The notes beneath the pieces were generated by a model that worked only from the letters and a program-made list of their open reading frames with translations, ran no database searches and was not told the origin of the DNA. From an uncultured Prevotella sp. (lineage in GTDB: Bacteria > Bacteroidota > Bacteroidia > Bacteroidales > Bacteroidaceae): a DNA stretch of 64,000 nucleotides. Below are positions 51,853 through 60,250 of this stretch, piece after piece. The DNA lies in NCBI GenBank assembly GCA_944319935.1, contig CALUFM010000008.1, positions 1 through 64,000 on the forward strand. Reading direction: 5' to 3'. How positions within the stretch are numbered: the stretch's first letter is position 1; each line of letters begins with the position of its first letter. The translations under genes were made by a program, and so were the position numbers.

Positions 51853-52368
51853 ATGGAAGACAGCATATCAAAAAACTTTTCGCAGAGTGCCAACCAATCA
51901 CTCCCCCGCGGTGGGAGCAGGGAGGGGGCTTCTCTTAATGCACTTGGAAAGACAACCCAGTACCGCATGGATTACGCCCCCGACGTACTTGAAACGTTTG
52001 TGAACAAACACCAGGAGAACGACTACTGGGTGCGCTTCAACTGCCCCGAGTTCACTTCGCTGTGCCCTATTACGGGGCAGCCTGACTTCGCCGAAATCCG
52101 CATCAGCTACATACCAGACGTGAAGATGGTTGAGAGCAAGAGCCTGAAGCTCTACCTTTTCAGCTTCCGCAACCACGGCGACTTTCATGAAGACTGCGTT
52201 AACATCATAATGAAAGACCTCATCCGCCTTATGGAGCCTAAATATATAGAGGTGACGGGGCTGTTCACCCCGCGCGGAGGCATCAGCATTTACCCTTACG
52301 CCAACTACGGGCGGCCGGGCACCAAGTATGAACGGCTGGCTGAAGAGAGGTTTGCAAGGCACGAATAG
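51853..52368 (+). CDS. queF: QueF, preQ0 reductase (nitrile reductase)
   Basis: A 171-residue T-fold enzyme that reduces preQ0 to preQ1 with NADPH. Catalytic C71 ([10 protein letters not shown]) and D78, the QueF motif ESKSLKLYL (94-102) and H112 (GDFHEDC) are present. The N-terminus is about 16-20 residues longer than B. subtilis-type QueF. Residues 15-27 ([13 protein letters not shown]) are encoded by a CCCCTCCC-family repeat at 51899-51935, inserted in frame ahead of the conserved YAPDVLETF. Core residues are untouched, so activity is expected. It shares riboswitch control with yhhQ if co-transcribed. Confidence 0.94.
   Translation: MEDSISKNFSQSANQSLPRGGSREGASLNALGKTTQYRMDYAPDVLETFVNKHQENDYWVRFNCPEFTSLCPITGQPDFAEIRISYIPDVKMVESKSLKLYLFSFRNHGDFHEDCVNIIMKDLIRLMEPKYIEVTGLFTPRGGISIYPYANYGRPGTKYERLAEERFARHE
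51899..51935. repeat. CCCCTCCC-family repeat inside queF
   Basis: CACTCCCCCGCGGTGGGAGC followed by AGGGAGGGGGCTTC. It keeps the queF frame open and lies before the conserved domain. Confidence 0.75.
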
Positions 52369-52471
52369 GCAAGCATACAAGTTATGAGTGACAAGCAGGC
52401 AAGCGACGAGTGACACACGGCATCCATCACACCCATCCCGAAAGGGGAGGGCTAAACATGCTTTCAAAGTT

Positions 52472-55072
52472 ATGCACGGCTACAGGACGATGATTGGAAA
52501 CATGGCAAGCACAGTCCGTTCAACCATGAGCGGGCGAGGTTGTCGTGTACGTCTGCGTCTTGCTTTGTGCCTCACCATATTGATATTGGCACTTCCTGTA
52601 TTGTCAAAAACATCCAACGACACCATTCAAACAACTCTTGTCAGCCCGTCAGTTTGTGACTCGTCTGCTGCAAAGAAATCCCTTGTCTGCTTGTCTGCTC
52701 GTGACTCGTCTGCTGCAAAGAAATCCCTTGTCTGCTTGTCTGCTCGTGACTCGTCTGCTGCAAAGAAATCCCTTGTCTGCTTGTCTGCTCGTGACTCGTC
52801 TGCTAAAAAGGTAGCAGTAGTCCTCAGCGGAGGCGGCGCGAAGGGCATGGCTCACATCGGAGTGCTGCGCGTATTGGAGCGTGCCGGCATACCGATAGAC
52901 ATAATCACGGGCACGTCGATGGGCGCGCTCATCGGCGGATTGTACTCAATAGGCTACGATGCCGAGACGCTTGATTCGCTCGTCAGCGTGCAAGACTGGA
53001 ACGTGCTGCTGTCTGACAAGGAAGATATGCGCAGCCAAAGCCTCGCCGAACGCGACCGGCAGAACACTTACATACTGTCACGGCCGCTGTCAATCGCCAA
53101 GAAAGGGCGCAACGTCTCAGGCGGACTAATCAGCGGCAGCAACCTTTCACGCCTTTTCACGAGACTTACCGTAGGCTGGCATGACTCCATCGACTTCGCC
53201 GAACTGCCCATCCCGTTCGCCTGCGTGGCAACGAACATCGTGGACAACACGGAATACGACTTCCACGGCGGTTATCTCGCAACGGCCATGAGGGCAAGCA
53301 TGGCCATACCAGGGGTGTTCACGCCGGTGCGCATAAGTACTCAAATAGAGGATGGAAAATTGCGAATGGAGAATTGTGATTACCTTGGGGATGATGGGGG
53401 AAATGCTGAAACTGACAGCGGTAATCATAATTTTCAATCATCAACTGTCAAATCCCAATTACAGAAAAAGGAGCTTGTTCTCGTCGATGGCGGCTTGCGC
53501 AACAATTACCCGGCAGACTTGGCCAAGCGGATGGGGGCTGACGTGATAATAGGAGTTTCGGTGCAGAGCGACCCGAGGACGGCCGACAAGCTGAAAAGCG
53601 GTTCTGACATATTGCTGCAAATAGTCGATTTGAACTGCAAGAACAAGTTTGATGAAAACTGGGCGATGACCGACATCCCCATAAAAGTTGACGTAAAGGG
53701 CTATTCGTCGGCAAGTTTCAACCGTGTGGCGATAGACACTCTCATTGCGCGCGGCGAACAGGCTGCCATGAAACAGTGGGACAAGCTCGTCGCCCTGAAA
53801 CGCTATCTTGGGCTGGCTGACGGTTATATGCCCCAACGACGGCACCGCGCGGTGCCGTCGAGCGACGCCTTGCTGTTCAAAATAGACTCCGTCAGCTTTG
53901 ACCGCATAACCGATGCCGACCGTGACTATATCGTCTCAAAGTATGGCCTTACACGGGGAGACACGGTGTCGGCCAAGCGTGTCGAGGAGGCGTTGACGGC
54001 TCTAAGCACGGTCTTCCTGTACACGAACGTAAGCTACAACGTCAACAAGCACGGCGACGGATACGTGCTGAGGATTGCCGCCGACTCGCGCAAGGCCACG
54101 AGAATCAACCTCGGCGTGCGCTTCGACACCGAGGAGATGGTGGCCTTGCAGGCCAACATGTCGCACAGGTTGAACACGAAGATGCCCGTGGTGCTTGAGT
54201 TCACGGGGCGTCTCGGCATGCGAATGATGGCGCGCCTTGACGCCTCCATCGTGCCGCTGCATTACGGGAAGATAGGCTTGTCATACGTTTTCAGGCATGA
54301 CGACATCAACATTTACGAGGACGGCAAGCGCGGATACAACTTCACTTACAACCAGCACAGCGTCAACCTGCAGGCTCTCAGCTTCGACATCCGCAACTTT
54401 TCGTGCGACATCAACGTGCGTGCCGACTTCTACGACTTCCACGACATACTCATAGGGCCGTCGGCGGCGCAGCAGCAGCTTGACGACATCCACCTTTACA
54501 GTTACGCCTTCAACCTGAATTATGACTCAGAAGACCACAGGTTTTTCACCACCCGTGGCGCGCGACTGAAGGCTGGTTTCAGTTACAATACCGACAACTT
54601 CATAGGCTGGAAAGGGGGTACGGGCATCAGCGTCCTTGACTTCCTGTGGCGCGTGTCGTTCCCGTTCGGCAGCCGCTTCGCGCTGCAACCCATGCTCTAC
54701 GGCCGCATGTTGTCGGGCGGCGACGTGCCTTTGATTATGCGCAACGCCGTAGGCGGCATGTTCCACGGCCTGTACCTCGAGCATCAGTTGCCCTTCGCCG
54801 GCATCGGCCACATTGAGTTTACCGACGACGTGCTGCTCGCCTTCCAACTGAAGGCGCAGCAGCGCATGGGCGACAACAACTATGTCATGGCGTCGCTGTC
54901 GCTCGGCCAGCGTGGCGGCAAGCTGCGCCGCCTGTTCGAGCGCGGTCCCATGTTCGGCTGTGAGGCGGCTTATTATTATGACAGCATGTTCGGGCCGCTC
55001 GGCGCGTCGTTGGGATATTCAGGCCATACGGGCAGCCCTTATTTTTATGTCAACCTCGGCTTCCACTTCTGA
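52472..55072 (+). CDS. Patatin-like phospholipase with POTRA and outer-membrane barrel
   Basis: About 866 residues from 52472 (ATGs at 52490, 52502 and 52526 are alternatives; the frame back to 52388 is repeat DNA). A signal segment [18 protein letters not shown] is followed by a 3.3-fold 15-residue repeat ([15 protein letters not shown]) and the patatin domain: [11 protein letters not shown] oxyanion loop, GTSMG (about 52909-52923) and DGG (53486-53494), the Ser-Asp dyad. A POTRA-like domain ([20 protein letters not shown]) and a 16-strand-type beta-barrel ending NLGFHF follow, as in PlpD-like type Vd proteins. Between GTSMG and DGG a 38-residue insert (53348-53462) is encoded by a palindromic intergenic-type repeat. 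Both dyad motifs are intact. Confidence 0.9.
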   Translation: MHGYRTMIGNMASTVRSTMSGRGCRVRLRLALCLTILILALPVLSKTSNDTIQTTLVSPSVCDSSAAKKSLVCLSARDSSAAKKSLVCLSARDSSAAKKSLVCLSARDSSAKKVAVVLSGGGAKGMAHIGVLRVLERAGIPIDIITGTSMGALIGGLYSIGYDAETLDSLVSVQDWNVLLSDKEDMRSQSLAERDRQNTYILSRPLSIAKKGRNVSGGLISGSNLSRLFTRLTVGWHDSIDFAELPIPFACVATNIVDNTEYDFHGGYLATAMRASMAIPGVFTPVRISTQIEDGKLRMENCDYLGDDGGNAETDSGNHNFQSSTVKSQLQKKELVLVDGGLRNNYPADLAKRMGADVIIGVSVQSDPRTADKLKSGSDILLQIVDLNCKNKFDENWAMTDIPIKVDVKGYSSASFNRVAIDTLIARGEQAAMKQWDKLVALKRYLGLADGYMPQRRHRAVPSSDALLFKIDSVSFDRITDADRDYIVSKYGLTRGDTVSAKRVEEALTALSTVFLYTNVSYNVNKHGDGYVLRIAADSRKATRINLGVRFDTEEMVALQANMSHRLNTKMPVVLEFTGRLGMRMMARLDASIVPLHYGKIGLSYVFRHDDINIYEDGKRGYNFTYNQHSVNLQALSFDIRNFSCDINVRADFYDFHDILIGPSAAQQQLDDIHLYSYAFNLNYDSEDHRFFTTRGARLKAGFSYNTDNFIGWKGGTGISVLDFLWRVSFPFGSRFALQPMLYGRMLSGGDVPLIMRNAVGGMFHGLYLEHQLPFAGIGHIEFTDDVLLAFQLKAQQRMGDNNYVMASLSLGQRGGKLRRLFERGPMFGCEAAYYYDSMFGPLGASLGYSGHTGSPYFYVNLGFHF
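52658..52810 (+). repeat. 45-bp tandem repeat inside the patatin gene
   Basis: Three exact 45-bp units start at 52658, 52703 and 52748, with a partial fourth at 52793. Each contains CTTGTCTGCTTGTCTGCTCG, the word of the parA and DUF349 leader repeats. The unit length is a multiple of three, so copy change keeps the frame. Confidence 0.95.
53348..53462 (+). repeat. In-frame palindromic repeat inside the patatin gene
   Basis: GGAAAATTGCGAATGGAG with GTGATTACC (53353-53384) and GGTAATCATAATTTTCAAT (53421-53439) repeat the arms of the intergenic palindrome at 57271-57379 (AAAATTGGGAATGGAG, GTAATCATAATTCTC). It adds about 38 residues between the two catalytic motifs. Confidence 0.8.
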
Positions 55073-55130
55073 GATACGCCGGAAGCCTTTACGTTTCAAC
55101 CTGTAACCACTGTTGCGGAAACCAACCCGT

Positions 55131-55250
55131 ATTGCGGTAGGCCGTCAAACGGCTTGCGGAAAGCCGTCTCTTGCATTGCGAGAGGTCGTCTTTCGCACGC
55201 CAAGAAGCCGTCTCTTGCAAAACGTCTTGCGCCGAACCGCGTTTTAGATT
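55131..55250. repeat. Intergenic repeat, family A
   Basis: GGCTTGCGGAAAGCCGTC, GCGAGAGGTCGTCTTTCGC and AAGCCGTCTCTTGC. No gene in 55073-55400. Confidence 0.6.
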
Positions 55251-55407
55251 GACAGCTTACGAATTGTAAGCAGCCGTAAAGCCCGTGTTTGTGAGGCGGA
55301 TGTTGCAAAACGGGGCGCGGCCGATGGTATTTTAGTTAAAAATTATTTTATTCGCCGAAAGCAACATTATTTTTCACGTATAACGTGTTACTATTCGGAA
55401 AAATTCC

Positions 55408-55459
55408 TATTTTTGCAACCAAGTTCAATAACAATTACATGAACCGCGACAGGTTCATG
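55408..55459 (+). promoter_or_regulatory. -7 element and leader hairpin of the carboxyltransferase gene
   Basis: TATTTTTG at 55408-55415 is a -7 box. The leader then has CATGAACC (55438-55445) and its exact complement GGTTCATG (55452-55459) with a 6-nt loop, 19 nt before the ATG. Confidence 0.55.
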
Positions 55460-55478
55460 CAACCTAAACAATCTAATT

Positions 55479-57260
55479 ATGAAAAAGAAAATCCAATTCA
55501 GTCTTGTCTATCGTGACATGTGGCAGTCTTCTGGTAAATTCCAACCGCGCAAGGACCAGCTTGAGCGCATAGCTCCGGCCATCATCGACATGGGGTGCTT
55601 CTCCCGTGTTGAGACCAACGGAGGAGCTTTCGAGCAGGTGAACCTGCTCGCCGGCGAGAACCCCAACGACGCGGTGAGGGCCTTCTGCAAGCCGTTCAAC
55701 GAGGTGGGCATAAAGACCCACATGCTTGACCGCGGCCTCAACGCGCTGCGCATGTATCCCGTGCCTGATGACGTGCGCCGCCTGATGTACAAGGTAAAGC
55801 ACGCCCAGGGCGTTGACATCCCGCGCATATTCTGCGGACTGAACGATGTACGCAACATCATACCAAGCGTCAAGTGGGCTCTTGAGGCGGGCATGACGCC
55901 GCAGGCAACGCTCTGCATAACCACATCGCCCATACATACAGTAGAATATTACAGCGACATCGCCGACCAGGTGATAGCCGCCGGAGCGCAGGAAATCTGC
56001 CTCAAGGACATGGCCGGAATTGGCCAGCCCGCCATGCTCGGCAAGCTGACCAAGGCCATCAAGACAAAGCATCCTGACGTCATCATACAGTATCACGGCC
56101 ACTCAGGCCCCGGCCTCTCGATGGCTTCAATACTCGAAGTGTGCAACAACGGCGGCGACGTGATTGACACGGCCATCGAGCCGTTGTCATGGGGAAAGGT
56201 GCATCCGGACATCATCTCCGTGCAGAGCATGCTGAAGAACGAGGGCTTTGAGGTTGCCGAAATCAACATGAACGCCTACATGCAGGCGCGCACGCTGACG
56301 CAGGAGTTCATCGACGAGTGGCTCGGGTACTTCATCAACCCGGGCAACAAGCAGATGAGTTCGCTGCTGCTTGGCTGCGGACTGCCGGGCGGAATGATGG
56401 GAAGCATGATGGCTGACCTGGCTGGCGTACACCGCTCAATCAACTCAATACTCAAGAGCAAGGGCAAACCTGAGTACTCTACCGACGAAATGCTTGTCAA
56501 GCTCTTTGACGAAGTGGCTTACGTATGGCCGCGCGTAGGTTATCCACCATTGGTTACCCCGTTCTCGCAATACGTCAAGAACATCGCCCTCTTGAACCTC
56601 CTCACCATGGCCCAGGGCAAGGGACGCTTCGTGATGATGGACGACTCTATGTGGGGAATGATACTCGGCAAGAGCGGAAAAATCCCAGGAGAGATTGACC
56701 CCGAAATCATGGAGCTGGCCAAGTCGCAAGGACGCGAGTTCACGGACGCCGACCCGCACACGCTCATTCCCGACGCTCTTGACGACTTCCGCAAGGAGAT
56801 GGACGAGCATGGCTGGGAATACGGCAAGGACGACGAGGAGCTGTTTGAGCTTGCAATGCATCCAGAGCAGTATCGCGACTACAAGAGCGGAGCTGCTAAA
56901 AAACGCTTCTTGGCCGACCTGCAGAAAGCCAAGGACGCCAAACTCGGCGCGACGCTGAAGCCTGAGGAAATCGCGGCGTTCAAGCATGCGAAGGCTGACG
57001 CCATCGTTTCCCCGTGCAAGGGTCAGGTGTTTTTCGACTTCGAGGGCGCAAGCGAATGCACCCCGTGCCTCGAACCGTATATCGGGCAGCACTACAAGGA
57101 GGGCGAAACGTTCTGCTACATACACACCCCGTGGGGCGAGTTTGAGGCCATCCCCGCTGCGCTTGGCGGCAAGCTGGTGGAAATCGCGGCAAAACAAGGC
57201 TCGAAAGTCAACCGCGGCGACGTGATAGCTTACATCGAGAGAGACTGGATAAACTCGTAA
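55479..57260 (+). CDS. PycB/OadA-like carboxyltransferase without biotinyl lysine
   Basis: 593 residues. The N-terminal HMGL-like TIM barrel resembles pyruvate carboxylase B/oxaloacetate decarboxylase alpha: D13 (YRDMWQS), K176-D177 (CLKDMAG, carboxylated-lysine position) and H206-x-H208 (YHGHSG). The PYC_OADA conserved domain follows, then a C-terminal biotinyl/lipoyl-like fold (SPCKGQVFFDF...GGKLVEIAAKQGSKVNRGDV). The biotinylation motif (A/V-MK-M) is replaced by HTPWGEFEAIPA (549-560), so no biotin lysine is seen. It may use a separate carrier protein or have another role. Promoter at 55408. Confidence 0.88.
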   Translation: MKKKIQFSLVYRDMWQSSGKFQPRKDQLERIAPAIIDMGCFSRVETNGGAFEQVNLLAGENPNDAVRAFCKPFNEVGIKTHMLDRGLNALRMYPVPDDVRRLMYKVKHAQGVDIPRIFCGLNDVRNIIPSVKWALEAGMTPQATLCITTSPIHTVEYYSDIADQVIAAGAQEICLKDMAGIGQPAMLGKLTKAIKTKHPDVIIQYHGHSGPGLSMASILEVCNNGGDVIDTAIEPLSWGKVHPDIISVQSMLKNEGFEVAEINMNAYMQARTLTQEFIDEWLGYFINPGNKQMSSLLLGCGLPGGMMGSMMADLAGVHRSINSILKSKGKPEYSTDEMLVKLFDEVAYVWPRVGYPPLVTPFSQYVKNIALLNLLTMAQGKGRFVMMDDSMWGMILGKSGKIPGEIDPEIMELAKSQGREFTDADPHTLIPDALDDFRKEMDEHGWEYGKDDEELFELAMHPEQYRDYKSGAAKKRFLADLQKAKDAKLGATLKPEEIAAFKHAKADAIVSPCKGQVFFDFEGASECTPCLEPYIGQHYKEGETFCYIHTPWGEFEAIPAALGGKLVEIAAKQGSKVNRGDVIAYIERDWINS

Positions 57261-57270
57261 ACCTGCTTGA

Positions 57271-57379
57271 TTGAAAATTGGGAATGGAGAACTGAAAATT
57301 ATGATTACTCTTCCTGTTGGAGTCCGTCAATAGTCTTGGGTAATCATAATTCTCAGTTCTCCATTCCCAATTTTCAATT
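57271..57379. repeat. 39-bp palindrome, TTGAAAATTGGGAATGG family
   Basis: The left arm 57271-57309 and right arm 57341-57379 are complementary in 38 of 39 positions around a 31-nt loop. It lies 10 bp after the carboxyltransferase stop and ends 16 bp before the HD gene start. The same arms occur inside the patatin gene. Confidence 0.93.
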
Positions 57380-57395
57380 CATAAAGACAAGAAAG

Positions 57396-57932
57396 ATGGA
57401 CTATAACATTATCATTCAAAAGTACTACAAAGACAACCCGGAGCTTCTTTCCATACTCCTGAAGCACAGCGAGGCCGTGGCCCGCAAGGCGTTGGCCGTC
57501 GCCGACGCCCATCCCGAACTTCCCCTTGACCGCCAATTCCTGCTTGAGGCGGCCATGGTGCATGACATAGGCATCATAAAGACCAACGCTCCTGACATAA
57601 AATGTTTCGGCTCTGAGCCGTACATTCGCCACGGAGTGCTTGGCGCGGAGATGATGCGTGCGGAGGGGTTTACGCGCCACGCCCGCGTATGCGAACGCCA
57701 CACGGGGGCCGGCCTGTCGCTGAAGGAAATCGAGGAGCAGGGCCTCCCGCTGCCGCATGTTGACCTTTTGCCGGAGACTTTGGAGGAAAAGGTGATATGT
57801 TATGCCGACAAGTTCTTCTCGAAAACCAAGCTCGAACGTGAAAAGACGCTTGAGCAGGCCGAGCGGAGCGTGGCCAAGCACGGCGACGAGGGGTTGAGGC
57901 GGTTTAAGGAAATGGAAAGGCTCTTCGAGTAA
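57396..57932 (+). CDS. HD-domain phosphohydrolase
   Basis: 178 residues from the ATG at 57396; the frame continues upstream only through the palindrome. The HD signature is HSEAVARKALAVADAHPE, AAMVHDIGIIKTNAP (H-D pair) and RHGVLGAEMMRAEGF, VCERHTGAG. CYADKFFSKTKLEREKTL closes the domain. A metal-dependent phosphohydrolase of unknown substrate, of the YedJ/putative HDIG class. Confidence 0.85.
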   Translation: MDYNIIIQKYYKDNPELLSILLKHSEAVARKALAVADAHPELPLDRQFLLEAAMVHDIGIIKTNAPDIKCFGSEPYIRHGVLGAEMMRAEGFTRHARVCERHTGAGLSLKEIEEQGLPLPHVDLLPETLEEKVICYADKFFSKTKLEREKTLEQAERSVAKHGDEGLRRFKEMERLFE

Positions 57933-58084
57933 AGGTAAAAAGGTGAAAAAGTGAAAAGGTAAAACACATTATGGTGTTATTCCTCAATAATGCCGTCTGG
58001 GATGTGTTTTACCTTTTCACTTTTTCACCTTTTTACCTTTGAGTAATGTGTTTTACCTTTTCACTTTTTTACCTTTTTACCTTT
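57931..58084. repeat. Perfect 39-bp palindrome plus extra arm, AAGGTAAAAAGGTG family
   Basis: The left arm 57931-57969 (AAAGGTAAAAAGGTGAAAAA...) is exactly complementary to 58002-58040 around a 32-nt loop. A further copy of the right arm with one change follows at 58046-58084. It fills the gap between converging genes; the left arm begins in the HD gene's stop codon. Confidence 0.95.
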
Positions 58085-58088
58085 GAAA

Positions 58089-59237
58089 TTATTTCACCCT
58101 GACAATCTCATACTGTCTGCTGCCAAGCCCTATTTTCTCGGCGTGGGCGAGGCACGACTTGTATTCGGTGTTCGGGTTCACGTTGTCAAAGTGGTCGTGG
58201 TGGTCGCAGAAGTCGGGGCGGCCCATCTCTTCGGTTAGCTGGGTGCCCGGCAGGGGCGTTTGTTTCAGGCATGCGTCAACGCAAGCTTGGTCGAGTGCGA
58301 GCGGGTCGAACGAGGCGAACATGCCCACGTCGGGTATTATGGCCACGTCGTTGCCTGAGTGGCAGTCGCATGTAGGCGACACGTCGCACACCACGGAGAC
58401 GTGGAAGTTGGGCCGACCGCTTACTACGGCCTTCGTGTATTCGGCCATGCGGCAGTTCAAGTCTTTTACCGAAGCGTCGTTGGAGAAGCGTATGGCGTCG
58501 AAATTACATGCGCCTATGCAGCGGCCGCAGCCTACGCAGTTGTCAAGCACAATCGACATCTTCTTCTTTTCCGCGTCAAACTCAAGGCCATTGTTGGCGC
58601 ATTCGGCAAGGCAACGGCGGCATCCGCGGCACTTGTCGGCGTTGATGCGGGGCTTGCCGTTGCAGTGCTGGTCTTTCTTTCCAGCCCTTGAGCCGCAGCC
58701 CATGCCGATGTTCTTGATTGTTCCGCCGAAGCCTGTCATCTCGTGCCCCTTGAAGTGGGTCAATGATATGAATATGTCGGCGTCCATGACGGCGCGCCCG
58801 ATTTTTGCCGCCTTCACGTATTCGCCACCCTCTACTGGCACGGCTACGTCGTCAGTGCCCTTCAGGCCGTCGCCGATGATGACAGGGCAGCCCACGGTCA
58901 GCGGCGTGAAGCCGTTTTCCCAGGCGCAGTAAAGATGCTCTATTGCGTTCTTGCGGCTGCCTGGATACAGCGTGTTGCAGTCGGTAAGAAACGGTTTTCC
59001 GCCGCGTTCCTTCACGATGTCAACCACGGCGCGCGCGTAGTTGGGGCGCAGGAAGCTCATGTTGCCCAATTCGCCGAAGTGCATCTTGATGGCTACAAAC
59101 TTCCCTTCCATGTCAATCTGGTCGATGCCGGCCGCCTTGATGAGCCTCTTCAGCTTGTCCGTGCGGCCCTCGTCGGGGCGGCAGCGGAAGTCGGTGAAGA
59201 ATACTTTTGATGTTCCTTGTTCAGTGTTTCCGTTCAT
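58089..59237 (-). CDS. DUF362 protein with two [4Fe-4S] ferredoxin motifs
   Basis: 382 residues from the ATG at 59237; the frame to 59357 is leader. The DUF362 core (MHFGELGNMSFLRPNYARAV, DCNTLYPGSRKNA, LTHFKGHEMTGFGGTIKNIG, PDVGMFASFDPLALDQACVD) carries an inserted two-cluster ferredoxin domain: CRGCRRCLAEC and CVGCGRCIGAC. Cytosolic; probably a redox protein, substrate unknown. A signal-bearing relative without the clusters is at 34065. A minus-strand -7 box (CAAAGTTA, 59315-59322) precedes it. Confidence 0.87.
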   Translation of the reverse strand: MNGNTEQGTSKVFFTDFRCRPDEGRTDKLKRLIKAAGIDQIDMEGKFVAIKMHFGELGNMSFLRPNYARAVVDIVKERGGKPFLTDCNTLYPGSRKNAIEHLYCAWENGFTPLTVGCPVIIGDGLKGTDDVAVPVEGGEYVKAAKIGRAVMDADIFISLTHFKGHEMTGFGGTIKNIGMGCGSRAGKKDQHCNGKPRINADKCRGCRRCLAECANNGLEFDAEKKKMSIVLDNCVGCGRCIGACNFDAIRFSNDASVKDLNCRMAEYTKAVVSGRPNFHVSVVCDVSPTCDCHSGNDVAIIPDVGMFASFDPLALDQACVDACLKQTPLPGTQLTEEMGRPDFCDHHDHFDNVNPNTEYKSCLAHAEKIGLGSRQYEIVRVK

Positions 59238-59510
59238 AATGTAAGTGTATGCTTTTGCGTTCTTGTCCATACGGCATGGCCTTGGCGGCTGTTCTGGCGT
59301 ATGGTTTGACATGGCAAAGTTACGTATTTTCGCGTATAAGTCAAAGGGAAACATCATGTTTTCGACAAAACGTTATGCCAGGTCGCCGCCTGTGGCGCGC
59401 AGGGAGCGGCTACATGGGGGCGTGTCGCCGCTGTTCGTCGGCCTGTTTGCGCCATTGGTGCAACACGTTTGCCGCGCTTTTCTTGCGTGATGCGTAACTC
59501 GTTGATATTT

Positions 59511-59630
59511 GGCCTTTTGCGGTTGAGGTTGCAAAATGTGGCGTATTGCGGTTCAATACGCCGCCTTTTGGCTTGTAAAAGACCGCCTTTTGTCGTGCGA
59601 AAGACGGACATCCGCAGTTTATGAGTATGA
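59511..59630. repeat. Intergenic repeat, family A
   Basis: GGCCTTTTGCGG, GTTGCAAAATGTGGCGTATT, CAATACGCCGCCTTTTGGC, GTAAAAGACCGCC and GTGCGAAAGACGG. The second and third form a hairpin. Confidence 0.65.
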
Positions 59631-59671
59631 CGCATAAGTGTCGAGTCCGTCCCCGAAAGGGGGCGAACATT

Positions 59672-59895
59672 GCTTAACCGCATGTGGAGCGACCAACGGG
59701 AGCGGAACTTGCGGTATGCCGTGACACTATAAGCCGTCCTCGAAGAGGGCGAATAGCATTTACGGTTATAAGGTTGTAAGGTTTTGGGTCATGCCGCATA
59801 ACCGTATGGTCCAAAATCCCGTTCGCCCTCTTCGAGGACGATGCTTATAGCCATTCATTACCGCAAGTTGCGCTTCGCTCCACATGCGGTTAAGC
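59672..59895. repeat. Nested inverted repeat of about 225 bp
   Basis: The outer arms 59672-59692 and 59875-59895 are exactly complementary (21 bp, GCTTAACCGCATGTGGAGCG...). The middle arms AACTTGCGGTAT and ATTACCGCAAGTT, then the inner arms GTCCTCGAAGAGGGCGAA (from 59736) and TTCGCCCTCTTCGAGGAC (to about 59839), continue the fold. The core has TACGGTTATAAGG/CATAACCGTA words. No open frame inside. Confidence 0.88.
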
Positions 59896-59989
59896 AACGT
59901 TGGACGTCTTCGACGCCCTGTTGCCGTAAAAGCTCTTACACCTGAACTGCGGATGAACCGCAAACAGTCGAGTCGCCGCAAATAATTGA

Positions 59990-60195
59990 ATGCAACTAAT
60001 GTCACAATGTCACTGTGCCCCGTAACCCTTTGGCTGTCACCGTCTTGCCCCGTGACATGCCCCTGCCGTTTAATGTCACCACCGTCACGTTACGCCCGCG
60101 TTGTGACATAGGTGAAAGTGCCGCTACCGTTAGTGTCACGGCCTAACTTGTTGACATCCAGTGTATTTCCTTGCGCCGTGACATTGTGACATTTT
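59990..60195. repeat. Motif array of GTGACA/TGTCAC words
   Basis: ATGTCACAATGTCACTGTGC, CCCCGTGACATGCCCC, GTTGTGACATAGG and CGTGACATTGTGACATTT alternate in both orientations, as at 4240-4380. Confidence 0.65.
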
Positions 60196-60250
60196 TATCG
60201 TAGAGAAATATCAGTTCGGCATAAGATATGTTTGCAAACCGCCGCCGTAT

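Noticed and set aside
52388-52471. N-terminal extension of the patatin protein
   Set aside because: The 28 residues come from repeat DNA and would bury the signal peptide.
52658-52810. CRISPR array
   Set aside because: The units are contiguous 45-bp tandem copies without spacers, inside a gene; no cas genes nearby.
57267-57395. N-terminal extension of the HD protein
   Set aside because: The 43 extra residues are the translated arm and loop of a palindrome; the ATG at 57396 fits the family.
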